Part shown: positions 50,701 through 61,532 of the stretch, in pieces
Numbering within the stretch: position 1 is the stretch's first letter
Layout of the letters: the number at the start of each line of letters is the position of its first letter
Assembly (NCBI RefSeq): GCF_033439725.1
Contig: NW_026944383.1
Span: 2,356,001 to 2,420,000 of the forward strand
Reading direction: 5' to 3'
Origin: Neurospora tetraspora
Lineage: Eukaryota; Ascomycota; Sordariomycetes; Sordariales; Sordariaceae
Length of the DNA: 64,000 nucleotides
The notes under the pieces: generated by a model
What the model was told of the DNA's origin: nothing
What the model saw: the letters and a program-made list of their open reading frames with translations, nothing else
Databases searched by the model: none
Program-made: the position numbers and the translations under genes

Positions 50701-51303
50701 CTGAACCTTGCTATCGACATCGAAGCCTCTAGCGCGCAGGCCTTGACCAGAAGGACCGGGACGGCCATCGCCATACTGCTCGACCAAGGCGGCAACACCA
50801 TCCTGGAAGTCACGCAAGGCTTTCGGTCCCGTGCCGCGGTCATCTGGCGGGGCTGAGGCAAAGATGGCCAGCGTAGACAGAGTGTCTATCAGAGTAAGGG
50901 AGTAGTTACCCAAGACATCGTTCACCTCGACGTTCCCTGGGTTCTTAGCATCCCGGGTCAGAGGGGCACAAGTAACGGGCCGGAGCTAACAAGGCTGAGT
51001 TAGCTTGGAGTTACTGAAGCGAGTTGGCCTTGAGATAGTGAGACCTTGATAGTGATGAATGATGGTGGGCCATACCTCGTCCTCGGGGAAGGCGATGCGC
51101 ATGTAGTTGTCGAAGCCATGGTAGAACATGTCGACCACCTCGCGGCGGAGGTCAGCCACGCGACTGGGGCGCATTGCCCCAGCACTGGGCAACAGAGCCA
51201 CAAAGGCCAACAAGGCCAGAGCAAGGAGCCATGGTGATGACCGAGGCCGGGACCGGGACCGAATATGTGGCCGGAGACGGGGCTGGAGTGGTTCCCGGGT
51301 CAT
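47743..51303 (-). CDS. mnl1: EDEM/Htm1-type GH47 mannosidase-like protein with PA domain
   Basis: Two exons on the minus strand, 51,303-51,076 and 50,985-47,743, split by a 90-nt phase-0 intron (GTATGG, branch CTAAC, TTAG), give 1,156 residues. An N-terminal hydrophobic stretch (about 24-43) is a signal peptide or anchor. Residues about 47-545 form a GH47 (alpha,alpha)7-barrel: DMFYHGFDNYMRIAFPEDE, NDVLGNYSLTLIDTL, ETCSAGAGSLVLEF, and LRPEFIESTYYIYQ with acidic catalytic-type residues, and a LGETTQYLYLLF end. Spacing fits EDEM/Htm1 better than class I Golgi mannosidases. An acidic linker follows, then a protease-associated (PA) domain (about 970-1,110, with LLRRGGCSFSEKLANIP), as in mammalian EDEM3. 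Htm1/EDEM proteins trim mannose from misfolded glycoproteins in the ER to mark them for ERAD. No HDEL-like tail is present. Yeast Htm1 is about 800 residues. Confidence 0.92.
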
Positions 51304-54300
51304 GTTACGATGCGGCCGGAGTCCGGAAGTGTGGCTGTGAACTTGACAAGTTGTCAGAGTTGGACCCCTCCACTTGGACGGTGATGGCTGCCAGGCCCAG
51401 CAGATCACCTAGGCGGGTGGCTGAGGAACGCGACTGAAGACTGCATAGGTGTCCAATACGGTGCTCCGTGTGGAAGCGGTGGGTGATTGCTCGGTGAAAG
51501 CGTGGAATGACCGCGGAGGTTTGCAATGGTGAATGTGTGTAGCATGCAATGCCGGGTAGGTGAATGATGCCACTTAACCAATGCTGCAAGGTGTAATCAA
51601 GGTGTCACGGTGTAACTGTGGCTGATGCGTTTGCGGGTATTGACGTTACATTACAACCAAAAGGCGGCCCGTGGCAGGTGTCAAGCACGACATTTGGGCC
51701 CACTTATCAGCGGTTGTTTGCTCCACTAACTCCGGTCCGGCGCGGCCGCTGGAGGTCAAAATCGGTCCCCACCACCCCGACTTCTTCACTCCGTCCCGCC
51801 GACCAATGGTGTCTCAACACTCACTCCAATTCATCACATCAAAAATGGACTCTTCGATGCCAATGGCTCACCATGAAGAAAAATTCACACACACACACAC
51901 CATATCTCCTTCTATTTTCGATCTTCGCTTCTTGACCCAAACGAATTCCCGGGTACGGTGCGCCTTTGCTGCCACTGCCTCGCCCACGCGCAATGCGGGT
52001 TACTTATCATCCGTCATCATCGAACCACTTATCCCATCGCGGTTTCCATCCGGCCATCCAGTTCAATGTCGCATTGCAAAATAAAGATGCCACGATTGCG
52101 GCTGCCTTCAGCCATGTAACCCGGCGTGTTAATCTCGCCGCAGTTAACGTCACCGATTTTCTGTCTCGACGCCCCGTTCGTATCACTGCTTCCGCGTCGA
52201 AAACATGATCCCCGGATGATGACGATGTGGTAATGGCTTAGCGCAGTGAGATACCATCCGAAAGCTCCTTCCAGTCGCCAACCTTCAGTACACTAGGCCG
52301 TTTGAGGCGGGTGCTTTCCTCTCGACTTCGGTTCTTTCCGTACAAGCGTGTGCCATCTACTACAACACAGCGACATTCAACAGGGCACTTGCTCCTTCTA
52401 TCTTCTGGTTAGTGCGTCTGCCTCTTGCAGTGCTGTTTTGACCGCAACATTGCAGCTTCAGTTACAGTGGTCTGCGTGACTCACTGGTTGTCGAACGAGA
52501 TGAGAGCTCTCGACGTCACGTTTTTCGTTGGGGGCCAAAACTGTGAGTGCTCTCGGGTAATTCAGTCAAAATCAGTCCGGAAAATGAGCCGTGACAGAAC
52601 CTAAGCCACTCAGGTTCCGGTCCAGTCCTCAACATTACTCCCCTCTACAAAGCAGATACGACATGGATATGACGACTTGACAGCTCCGATACACTGTTCC
52701 TGAGCTGGCCGGGGTTTACGGTTTGTCCCAGCCGCTGTGTGGCACAGCTAACCCGGCGAGCGTCACCTGTCATTAAGCTGGCCTATCGGTAAGCACTTGC
52801 TGTAATTTTGATTCGTATGTCGCTCGATATTATCTTTTTTTAGGTCCGTCGCCCGAATGCCACTCTCAGTGCACTGCAGTGTATATCAGCCTTTGTCGAA
52901 GCCCAGTCACATCTTGACATTCCGATATCCGTCGTTATACTGCTTTATACACTGAAGACCAGGCAGGCCCTTCCGGGCCGGGCTGCCCGTTTAACAAGTC
53001 TGGGGTCACACACGCGTTACAGTACAGTACGAAATTGGGGCTTTTGAATTTACCATGTGACGGGACTTGGTGGCAAGTACGACCATTGGATCCTTCCCTC
53101 ATGATTGCAATCTTGGTTCAACCAGTGACAGGCATCATCGCAGCTGCCATACATCTGTCTGTCAACAACCCGGCTACCGAACACGAGTGGACTGAGCGGC
53201 GAACTTGGAAACGACAAGAGGTATCTCCTCAAAAAGTCTGTTAAGAGGGGTAGTAGAGCGATGAATTTCTACATCGATACTTAAGCACCGCCATCACTAA
53301 CAATGGTACATCTTGTACAGTTGTAGTCTCAGACAGGGCAGGTAATAACGGATATGCCACTAGTGTAGTGCGGTTACACAGACCGAACATTCCTTCCTCT
53401 GGAGTCCGAGTCCTGTCGGTACAGGTATGGCCAGGTTAAGGTTAAAGAACCATTAGAATTCGATACGGCGCTTCCTGACCACCACAACCTTCAGTTCACA
53501 GGAGGGGCCAGAGCTCAACATAACGGCACAGATTCTCGAGTCTTCCCTACCTAACTAAGTATGGGTAACACATGCCTGCAACGGCCTGCACGCTCCAGCC
53601 AGTAAGTTCTGTCCAATGGGCAACTTGAAGTCCGTCGAATCAATGCCATCGATACCTGAAGGAACTTGCTGTTCTGCACATGGGGTCCAAACGAAGTATC
53701 GCCATGTACTTGGAGTACATGCAACCAATGAACTTTGTGGATGCCGTTCCCATAGGCCAGCTTACCGAACAAGATCGAGTCAATGCCCATCAATGGCGTT
53801 TCCGTGGCTTGATGAGATCAAAGGGTAGAATTTCCATCTCGACAGCTCAAGCCCACGGAAATCGACCGTACTATTCGACAGCTCTGCTTCCGCATGGCCG
53901 TTAGGACGGAATAAGGCCCTCGTATCATTCATTCAACGAACGAGTCGCCCCGACGTCGGACCCCCAACCCATGTGGCAACGTATCACCAGTCTTTTGGAA
54001 AGTTGTATGCCTAGCTCAAGGGTAGCTGCAAGGTCCTTGGACTCGGCCCTTGGGAAGACAGATGCCACCCTTTTTCGCAGCTACAAACATGGATTATTAT
54101 CTACAAGCTGAAGCCGAGAGCAACCTCATAGCCTCCCATCACCCTGCTGCGGTCAACCTAATCTGCCATGTTCCCTGCGGGTCGGTGTGGATGGCTATTC
54201 CGGAGTGCGGACATGATACTCTGTGCAATGACTGTAGTCCGGAAGTGTGGGTGCCTTGCAGTCACTCAAAGGACTAACAAGCTTCATCTGACTTGCTTCC

Positions 54301-54683
54301 GTACCGTCACGATCGGCCCCATGGACCATGCTGTCCCGTACGGCCCGCCGCCATGGCGCTGGAACCCCGTGGGATTTTTATCTTTCCGCGGCAGTGGCTT
54401 TGAGTTTCTGAGCGCAAAAACTTTGAAAAAAGACGGTTGAAAATCACCAAATTCCGTGCAAAAAAAGACAACAAGGTCTTTAAAGATACACTCAACCTCG
54501 ACATCCTGCGAGGTTCTTCCCAGTTTCCTATTCCAGACCAGTTTAATCGTCATTACGGCCCAAGAAAATTTGGGGGCCAAAAAAGCGAACGTACCCCTAC
54601 CAATACGGGGCGAAGCACGGTCAATATCACCCAATTCTTCGAGATGCGACATCCCCTCCCCCCAGGTGCAGCAACAAATAACA
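51304..54683. other. Intergenic region upstream of EDEM-like gene
   Basis: No supported gene. The first part is the promoter of the minus-strand EDEM-like gene. A short CA microsatellite lies at about 51,888-51,901. ORFs of up to about 140 codons occur without domains. Confidence 0.5.
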
Positions 54684-55007
54684 TTCCCACACTCAAGCAC
54701 CTTGACAGTTGCCAAGACTCAAGCACCTTGACAGTTTCATGAGCTGACCACAACTTTTTGGCAAACGGACCATCGAAACGAAAAGAACAAGACTTCATTT
54801 GCCCATATCTCCACCAAATGAGGAGATGAAAGAAAAATGATTGTAGATTCAACATCAGCGTGCTTGAAACTATCAAGAGAGTACTCTTTCTGATGATATA
54901 ATTGAATTTCTTAATTTTCGTCTTTCGTTTCGATGGTCCGTTAGTCAAAAAGTTGTGCTCAATTCTCGGGAAGTCTTGGCAACTGTCAAGGTGCTTGAGT
55001 GTGGGAA
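54684..55007. repeat. Long imperfect inverted repeat (foldback/MITE-like)
   Basis: The left arm (54,684-54,784) starts TTCCCACACTCAAGCACC; the right arm (54,923-55,007) is its reverse complement with about 80% or more identity by eye. Shared blocks include CTCAAGCACCTTGACAGTTG, CACAACTTTTTG and ACGGACCATCGAAACGAAA. The left arm also contains a direct duplication of about 26 bp (ACTCAAGCACCTTGACAGTT at 54,690 and again at 54,716), which explains its extra length. The 138-bp centre is AT-rich. I see no clear target duplication and no transposase. It could be a MITE-like foldback or a locus transcribed into hairpin RNA. Confidence 0.75.
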
Positions 55008-58000
55008 CAGGGGTCCAATGGACCCATTTTCCCACTTAACCACTGCATTGCAGCTTCAAGTGGCATCACATGTGTATTAGTGAGCGAGTCACAGGACGCG
55101 AAAGAAAACAGAAGGGCATGAAGCACAAAAAGCCGCCGTCATCTAATCATGAAGTAGGTAGTATTGCTGAGCCCCGGATGCCAAGAATCTTGTTTCCTCA
55201 GTTCACGGCCAGCCGTTTGTGGAAGCTCGCGATTCGAAACTTCACTGCCTGGCACTAAACTGACACTGGGCATCAATCAATGAACCTGACCTGACCGAGG
55301 ATGACGACTGAGTCCTTATCTGGTCCTGTCGCGGTCACTCTTCAACGCAACTCACTTCACCCATTCTGTCGTCCGTCTTGCTTCATTGTACGTACAGGAC
55401 ATAAAGTTCGAAATCGTCCCCCCAACCCCTGTCCACGACCATCAAATCAACCCCGGTCCTTGATAGACCGACCAGGGGAGAAAAAGACAACCCCAGAAAT
55501 GGAAACTGTTGATCGACACAGCCCAGAACGGCGGGGGCGGGCCTCGAATCCGCCGACCCCCAGACCCCCTAGCAGGCGCCAGGCGTGCACAACCGGGGGA
55601 CGGGAATGTCACGGACGGGCAGGATTGCGGAGACTCCAGATTCGGAGGACTCGAGGCGACGGGAGGGGCGGACCCTAATGACGGACTGACGACGGATCGA
55701 TGCAGATTTTATCCCACATTCCGGATTATGGATTGATGTCCAATCTTGATCAGACATTGACGCTAAAAACTTAGCAGTCACTGGAGGTTTAAAGCCATAT
55801 GTATCAGGCCTTCGTCACAATCTCATATGCTTCCAATTCTCAGAAAAAAGCAAAAGGAATAATTCGCAACAGGCAGGCATACAAAGTGTTCTTGACCTGC
55901 TCAGGTTAGACTTGCGAAAACGATTTATTTTGAGGTGCTGCTTCTTCCGCTGGGGTTCATTACCCCTTTATGCCAAGGAAAAATTGACAGCTGGTGGGTT
56001 TATGGGAATAAAAAACCGGAAGAGAGTTCCTGGAACTCCCTAAGCGCTCTTGTGGTAGTGTAAATAAAAAGGGAAAAAGAAAGGAACTGGGAATGAAATG
56101 GCGGGATAGGTGACGCGGGTCGGGTGCCCTGAATTTGTTGCTGTTCCCGAGCGTCAGTTCTGTGCCTGGACAGGCAGGCGTGCAGTGTACCGACATTTTG
56201 CCCGCATATTGCATTGGCATTCTCGAAAATACATGGAAGTGATTCCCCTCTGTCTTCTCGACAATATCACATCGCCATGTGTGCTATTCAGCAATCTACT
56301 ATGTAAGTACTACCCCCTCATTACACCCCTCTTCATCGCATCCACCGCGTTGACTTTGACATCGACAACGACAACGACAACGACACTGACAGGAGCCCAC
56401 TTCCACTTGGCGCATATCTCGCGTTACACAAAGGAAAAAAGGGGCGGCTTACTATTACGTACACTGCAGTGCTTGACTGCACTACCGCACGCAAGGTCCC
56501 GTCCTGTGCCCCGCTTGTAGGTATCACAACAACATCACTGCAGTTGACAGCGCCAAGCTCCGATGCATTTCGGAGTGCACTGTATTGCAGTGGTCTTCGA
56601 CGCGATGGTGTCACTTCAACTGACTTCGAGATGGTGTGATGTATTGCCCTGAATATCAGTGGTTGAGATTTTGGCGGTTGTTGATGTGGGTGGTCAGACG
56701 GATGGGATTGTGTTTTGGGATTGTGTTTTGGGATTGTGTTTTGGGATTGTTCCCGTTTGGGAAATTTGGAGAGGAATTGGAGGGTTGTGATTGGTTGACG
56801 TTGAAGGCTCGGGGACGTGTTGTTGATTTGGGGATTTGAAAGATCAACGCCTGTCGATGGGTATCATGAAACCAAATATTGAAGCCCGGCTAACGATACA
56901 GAACTCTATGGGATATGCTTCACGCTATGAACGGATATCGCATCGTGTAGAAGTGTTCTTTGCTTAGTTCACAGTTGTTTTTGTTTGAGACTTTGGTCTT
57001 TCACTGCACTGCATGTCCAAACAACGGGGATTCAGTGAATCTGCAATCCCCAGCTATAGAGAGTTTAACATCTGGAACTCCAAACGGAATGCGTCAGATA
57101 AATTGGAAAAGCCGTTGAACACACGGCAAAGCTAGTGCCGCTCTTTCTCAAACAAACTTCCCCTCATCGCCATCAAATCGGGCTTCGTTTCAAGCCAGCC
57201 AGCCACCATGTTTGTTTGCTTGCGAGCCGCTCGGGGGCGGCAGATCTAGATGCAGCACAATGCCTTCACCTGATCTTACCCCTACTTGGAATACCTATCA
57301 GGCCTATCGACCTACCGGCTACCGAGATCGAGGGACGGTGATTGCCGTCGGAGGTTTTTGGGTTTAGCCGAGTCCAATGGTAAATATTTACACTTTTCTG
57401 CCACCTTCTTCGCTAAGGTAGTTTGTGGGGTGCAAACACATGCTGGATTACTACTTTCCGCACACGTATTCCGTCCTTGCGTTTCCGGGCTTGCAATCTT
57501 CAGCCTGTGTGTCCCTTGCTGCTTCATCGTGACGGCCACGGCTAGTCCAGCTGGCCTTTTCAGGCTTCTATGAATTTACGTGGCAGAAGCCGTCAGAGTC
57601 ACGTTGTATGTGGGAGACTGCAGTGTCTGCAGTGTCCTGGGTAGGTTTTGATCAGGATCCGGTATTGTTTGAAGGCATGATTCATGCCGTGATGTGATGA
57701 GAAGATTGGTCCCGACTCCGAACCCCGAGCTCCGTCCCGTTTTCGTCCCGCACCCACCAGTCCCTGTAGGCCCGCTATGGGAAGCTCCGCGCGGTGACAG
57801 TTGAAGAGGGTTCCGGGGAATTCTGGCAGTGGAGTAAGGATATGAGCCTTGTAATTTCTTTGGGATTTTGGAACAAGCCGGGGCAATAATCCATGCATGG
57901 AATATCCCGCGACACTTATTGAACCCTGAGAAACAACGTTGAAGAGACAGTTCGTTCGGGAACAAACATTGCCAGCCAGTGAATTACCATTGGTAGGCGT

Positions 58001-59447
58001 GAGATTATCTCCGATCCGAGACGTACCGTGAGCTTTCCGTCGCACGTATTTTCTAATCTTGGCAGAGAAGTGACAAGCGTTCAAGCGGCCAGGCAGCTAT
58101 CCGACGGTCGGGTCCTCCTCACAACCCATGATGTAGACCTTAGTTCTTTTGCATCATAATCTCACCTCCTTCTTAAAACAAAAATTGTTAGCGGAAAACG
58201 GACTGCCGGCTTCCACCACAATATTGGCACTCTCGTTTAGGGGATCATATGCCATAACGAATGTGCTCCAAACAGCAACCCCACAACCCTTAGGCAGCAA
58301 AGTAGTATCCCCTGGACGATAGATGGATGGTGTGATTCCGACTTGCGTATGTACTTGAAGTCCGATTGAGGAGCAGACCTGACAGAGTGACAGGGTGACA
58401 GGGTAGAGGAGTGCTGTGCCCATCATCCGCCAAGACTAACCAAGAATAAAATCTGACTTTCCCTTTGGGGATTGGTCTTTCTGCGCAATTGACCATTTTC
58501 GTCGTTTTTCCTTTCTGCAGATTGCTGTTTACTCGGCGGAGAGCTCTCCGTAATGTCTACGTCACACGCAGTAGATCGTTGCCCTGAAGACGAATACATG
58601 TGGGCGTCTCGGCTGGTGCCAATGGGGTGATAATCCGTCTCAATGTTGTTGTGATTCCGTCCGATGCCTGACCATCGCATACGGGTATTAATGTCCTGTT
58701 GTTGGCGTTTGAGGCACCTTGGAAACCACCGCCTCCCTATTCTTTGGTCAGCAGGCTCAGGTGTGCTCAACCGGCGTGAGGAATAAATGCAAGCACTCAT
58801 TGACAAAAGAGAACTTGGGAAATAGATAATGCAAAAAAAAATCAGTTGCAGGAAGGTTTATGCATGAGCATCTCCGATGGTAGGTATGAACAATAACCAC
58901 ATCTTCGTCATGTTGTTTGTACGCTATTGACTTGAAACTGTAGCGCCCGTTTCGCTGGCAAACGCGGGCTGCTCTCATCGCTGCCCTTCATCCCTTGACC
59001 TCTTCTAGGGCCCCTCGCTATTGTTCATCTGTTCCTTCTTGCTTCGTGCTCTGCAACCCAGCAGAGCTCGCATCTCGCTCGGTGACTTCGACATGCCAGA
59101 ATGTGTAACAGATAGGAAAGCAGGAGTAAGCCATCCATTTAGATGAAACCAAAGTCAAGACCGGACACCCTCTGTTGAAAACCGAAGAAGTGAAGTCCCC
59201 AACGCCACATGTGATGGATGTTTAAAGAGCATGCGTAGAAGAATAGGAAAAAAACGTGAAGGATATTTTGAGGATAGGTAAGGGAAGAAGAGGATGGTAA
59301 GAAAAGAAAGATAGACAACCATATAGGGGTAACGGGGAAAATGACCAATAGCCACAATGATCAATCTGTCACCTGTCGCCGTGCCGCCGTAAAAGCATGC
59401 CATTCTCTTCTCGTCAATTCGTCCAAGAAACCCGATTCCTGTAATTG
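55008..59447. other. Gene-free 4.4-kb region
   Basis: No supported gene. It holds a GACAAC microsatellite (about 56,363-56,386) and the 13-bp tandem repeat at 56,704. A minus-strand ORF from an ATG at 58,800 to 58,423 (125 codons) has a plausible composition but no domain or splice support. Confidence 0.45.
56704..56750 (+). repeat. 13-bp tandem repeat, about 3.6 copies
   Basis: The unit GGGATTGTGTTTT is repeated exactly three times and is followed by a partial GGGATTGT copy. No coding frame is implied. Confidence 0.9.
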
Positions 59448-61532
59448 CTATTGTTGCCGTCCTTGAAGCAGTTGTTCGCACGCCTGTTGTGCCATCCTCG
59501 CGCTAGAGGCTTGTTGGTAACTGTTTAGCTCATCTCTCGTCGGCGGCCGCGAATTGTGAGCGCTGCTAGTCGCAGCATTGGCCGCTCTCTCATCGCGATC
59601 TGCCACGTCTGGGAAACCGGGACTTGAAATCTCGTCCTCATCAACATGCCTCGTGCCGTTGAATATCTGCTCAACAGTGTCATAGTACTGTTCGGAAGTA
59701 AGTTGGGGAAACCTTTCGTCGCTCGTCAACTCGTAGAAAGGTTGCTCATGGGAGGGCTGTCGACTGGTCGATACCATGTTCATCATGGGTTGCTGCTGGG
59801 AATGATTGTTGGGGAAAACATTGTGGAGACCAAGACCAACAGATCCCTCGGACCAGTCAGCTACCATGTTCTGTTGCTGCATATGTGGCGTAGAGTAAGC
59901 AGTCCCCCCATGCGATGCCGAGCTGGTATGCTTTCGCTTTTCCAGCTTCTTGCGCCGCCGGATTCCCGTCTTTTCTTCTACTTTGGCATCCTCAAGGCCC
60001 AGCCTGATAAGCATGGCCGAAATGTGTTGAGGCTTCCAGTCCCAGACCTTGCATCCGCCCTTCTCCTTCATGTGGGCTATGAGGCGTTGGTATCTCTTCT
60101 CTTCGTCTTGAAAAAAGGCTTCTTTCAAACGTTGGATCTGAGAATGGTTGTCAGTTAACAATTCTCCTTTCCCAAGATTCCTCACAAGCCGTTCAAAGCT
60201 TACCTCTTGTTCTGGCCACACACCAAATTTGGCTACTGCGCGCGATACCTTCATTTGCAGTGCCGCCTTTGCCCAATTACCCTGGTGCTTCTCTGAGTAC
60301 TTGGCCTTCATTTCTTCCCACATCCCCTTCCCCTTCTCGGAGATATGCTCCTTTCTGAGCTGGAACAAGAACTTATCGTCTTCCGGTGCGTCATCATGGA
60401 GGGTTAGCTCCTCCTTATCACCCTCCCCTTTTTGATAAGCAGCAGGTCCATCTGTGTACCCTGGACGTGGCGACTCCTTTGATTTTCGAGACGATGCCTT
60501 TCCAGGCTTGGAGGTCTTGCTCTTCTCCTGTCGCTTTCGCTTCGATGGAGCAATGGTTGGTGTGTGGGCAGCATATGGTGGTTGGAACATGGCGGGATCG
60601 CCACGCAGTTCCTCAAACCCAGCGATCCTTGGGGTTGTCTGTGGTCTGTACTGGGAAGGATTGGGATGGGTGAGGAGAGACGCTTGGCCGTTGGAGGCCA
60701 TCCGATGGTGCATTGGCGATCCATGGATGTTCAAGTGAGGCTGTTGCGTTCTATACAAGTATTCAGACGAGGCATCTACGTCGACGCTGGGAAAATGAGG
60801 ATATTCCGGAACAGGGTGATGCGATACCTCACCGCCGTGAGAGGTCGAAACGCTATAGGAACCAAAGTAGAGGTCTGCAGGCCCCGGTGGAAATTCGGCT
60901 TTGGGAGACGTTGCATGGTGAGCGTTAGGGGCCATGTATGCCGATGACTGATCGAATTGATGGGCTTCTGTTACTGCTGGGAGACCAGACATTGAAGGAG
61001 AACCCTGACTGTTGTAGGGACTGTAATACATCCTTCCTGTGTTTGGAGGCGTCGGTACCTCATTGAGAGACATTGCTGATTGTGAAGCGTGGTAATGCTC
61101 CATCTTTGGGCACGGCATTTGGTTTAAAGGGGGGCTCTCGGAGCCAGAGATTGGTGTTAGAAGGGTTGTGTCGACGATGGCTGGGTAGTTGAATGAAGAA
61201 ATGCCCGAAACCTGCCCAATTGGTAAGTGAATGTAGCAGTGAAATGGGACGTTAAAACGTACGGTGAATGGGTCCAACTCAGGGGGGGAGTAGGCAACAG
61301 TATGTGGGCCGCTCGGACAAGCGGTCGTACCGGCGAGAGTTAGGCCGTGGACACGCAGTCGGTTCGGGTGATGTGTGTTCGGCGTCAGATACTGGGCGCT
61401 GGTCATGTCGAGGTGAAACTGCAAGTGCTCAAAAGGCGTGCAGATGCTGGAGGTGGCAATATAGTCGTCCTCCGAATCTGGAGCCAGACGATCGTCTTCT
61501 AGACTGTGATCTTCCTGTCCGTCTATATCCAT
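59448..61532 (-). CDS. Myb/SANT-like putative transcription regulator
   Basis: Two exons on the minus strand, 61,532-60,204 and 60,137-59,448, give 672 residues. The 66-nt gap has every mark of an intron (donor GTAAGC, branch CTGAC, acceptor CTCAG) but is a multiple of three with no stop, so the frame reads through it; the unspliced form would be 694 residues. Residues 1-330 are acidic, then Pro/Ser/His/Tyr-rich. A basic tract (SKRKRQEKSKTSKPGKASSR) near 331-350 is a likely nuclear signal. Residues about 385-500 form two helical repeats, KGMWEEMKAKYSEKHQGNWA... and then CKVWDWKPQHISAMLIRLGL, like the fungal Myb/SANT-type DNA-binding fold. A second basic segment (RRRKKLEKRKH) follows. The tail is Gln/Met-rich. 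A nuclear DNA-binding role is inferred; targets are unknown. Another weak 51-nt in-frame intron-like segment lies near residues 92-109. Confidence 0.75.
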   Translation of the reverse strand: MDIDGQEDHSLEDDRLAPDSEDDYIATSSICTPFEHLQFHLDMTSAQYLTPNTHHPNRLRVHGLTLAGTTACPSGPHTVAYSPPELDPFTVRFNVPFHCYIHLPIGQVSGISSFNYPAIVDTTLLTPISGSESPPLNQMPCPKMEHYHASQSAMSLNEVPTPPNTGRMYYSPYNSQGSPSMSGLPAVTEAHQFDQSSAYMAPNAHHATSPKAEFPPGPADLYFGSYSVSTSHGGEVSHHPVPEYPHFPSVDVDASSEYLYRTQQPHLNIHGSPMHHRMASNGQASLLTHPNPSQYRPQTTPRIAGFEELRGDPAMFQPPYAAHTPTIAPSKRKRQEKSKTSKPGKASSRKSKESPRPGYTDGPAAYQKGEGDKEELTLHDDAPEDDKFLFQLRKEHISEKGKGMWEEMKAKYSEKHQGNWAKAALQMKVSRAVAKFGVWPEQEVSFERLVRNLGKGELLTDNHSQIQRLKEAFFQDEEKRYQRLIAHMKEKGGCKVWDWKPQHISAMLIRLGLEDAKVEEKTGIRRRKKLEKRKHTSSASHGGTAYSTPHMQQQNMVADWSEGSVGLGLHNVFPNNHSQQQPMMNMVSTSRQPSHEQPFYELTSDERFPQLTSEQYYDTVEQIFNGTRHVDEDEISSPGFPDVADRDERAANAATSSAHNSRPPTRDELNSYQQASSARMAQQACEQLLQGRQQ

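Noticed and set aside
58423-58800. 125-codon minus-strand ORF from an ATG
   Set aside because: The hydrophilic reading is plausible but there is no domain, no splice signal and no promoter feature; not enough to call a gene.
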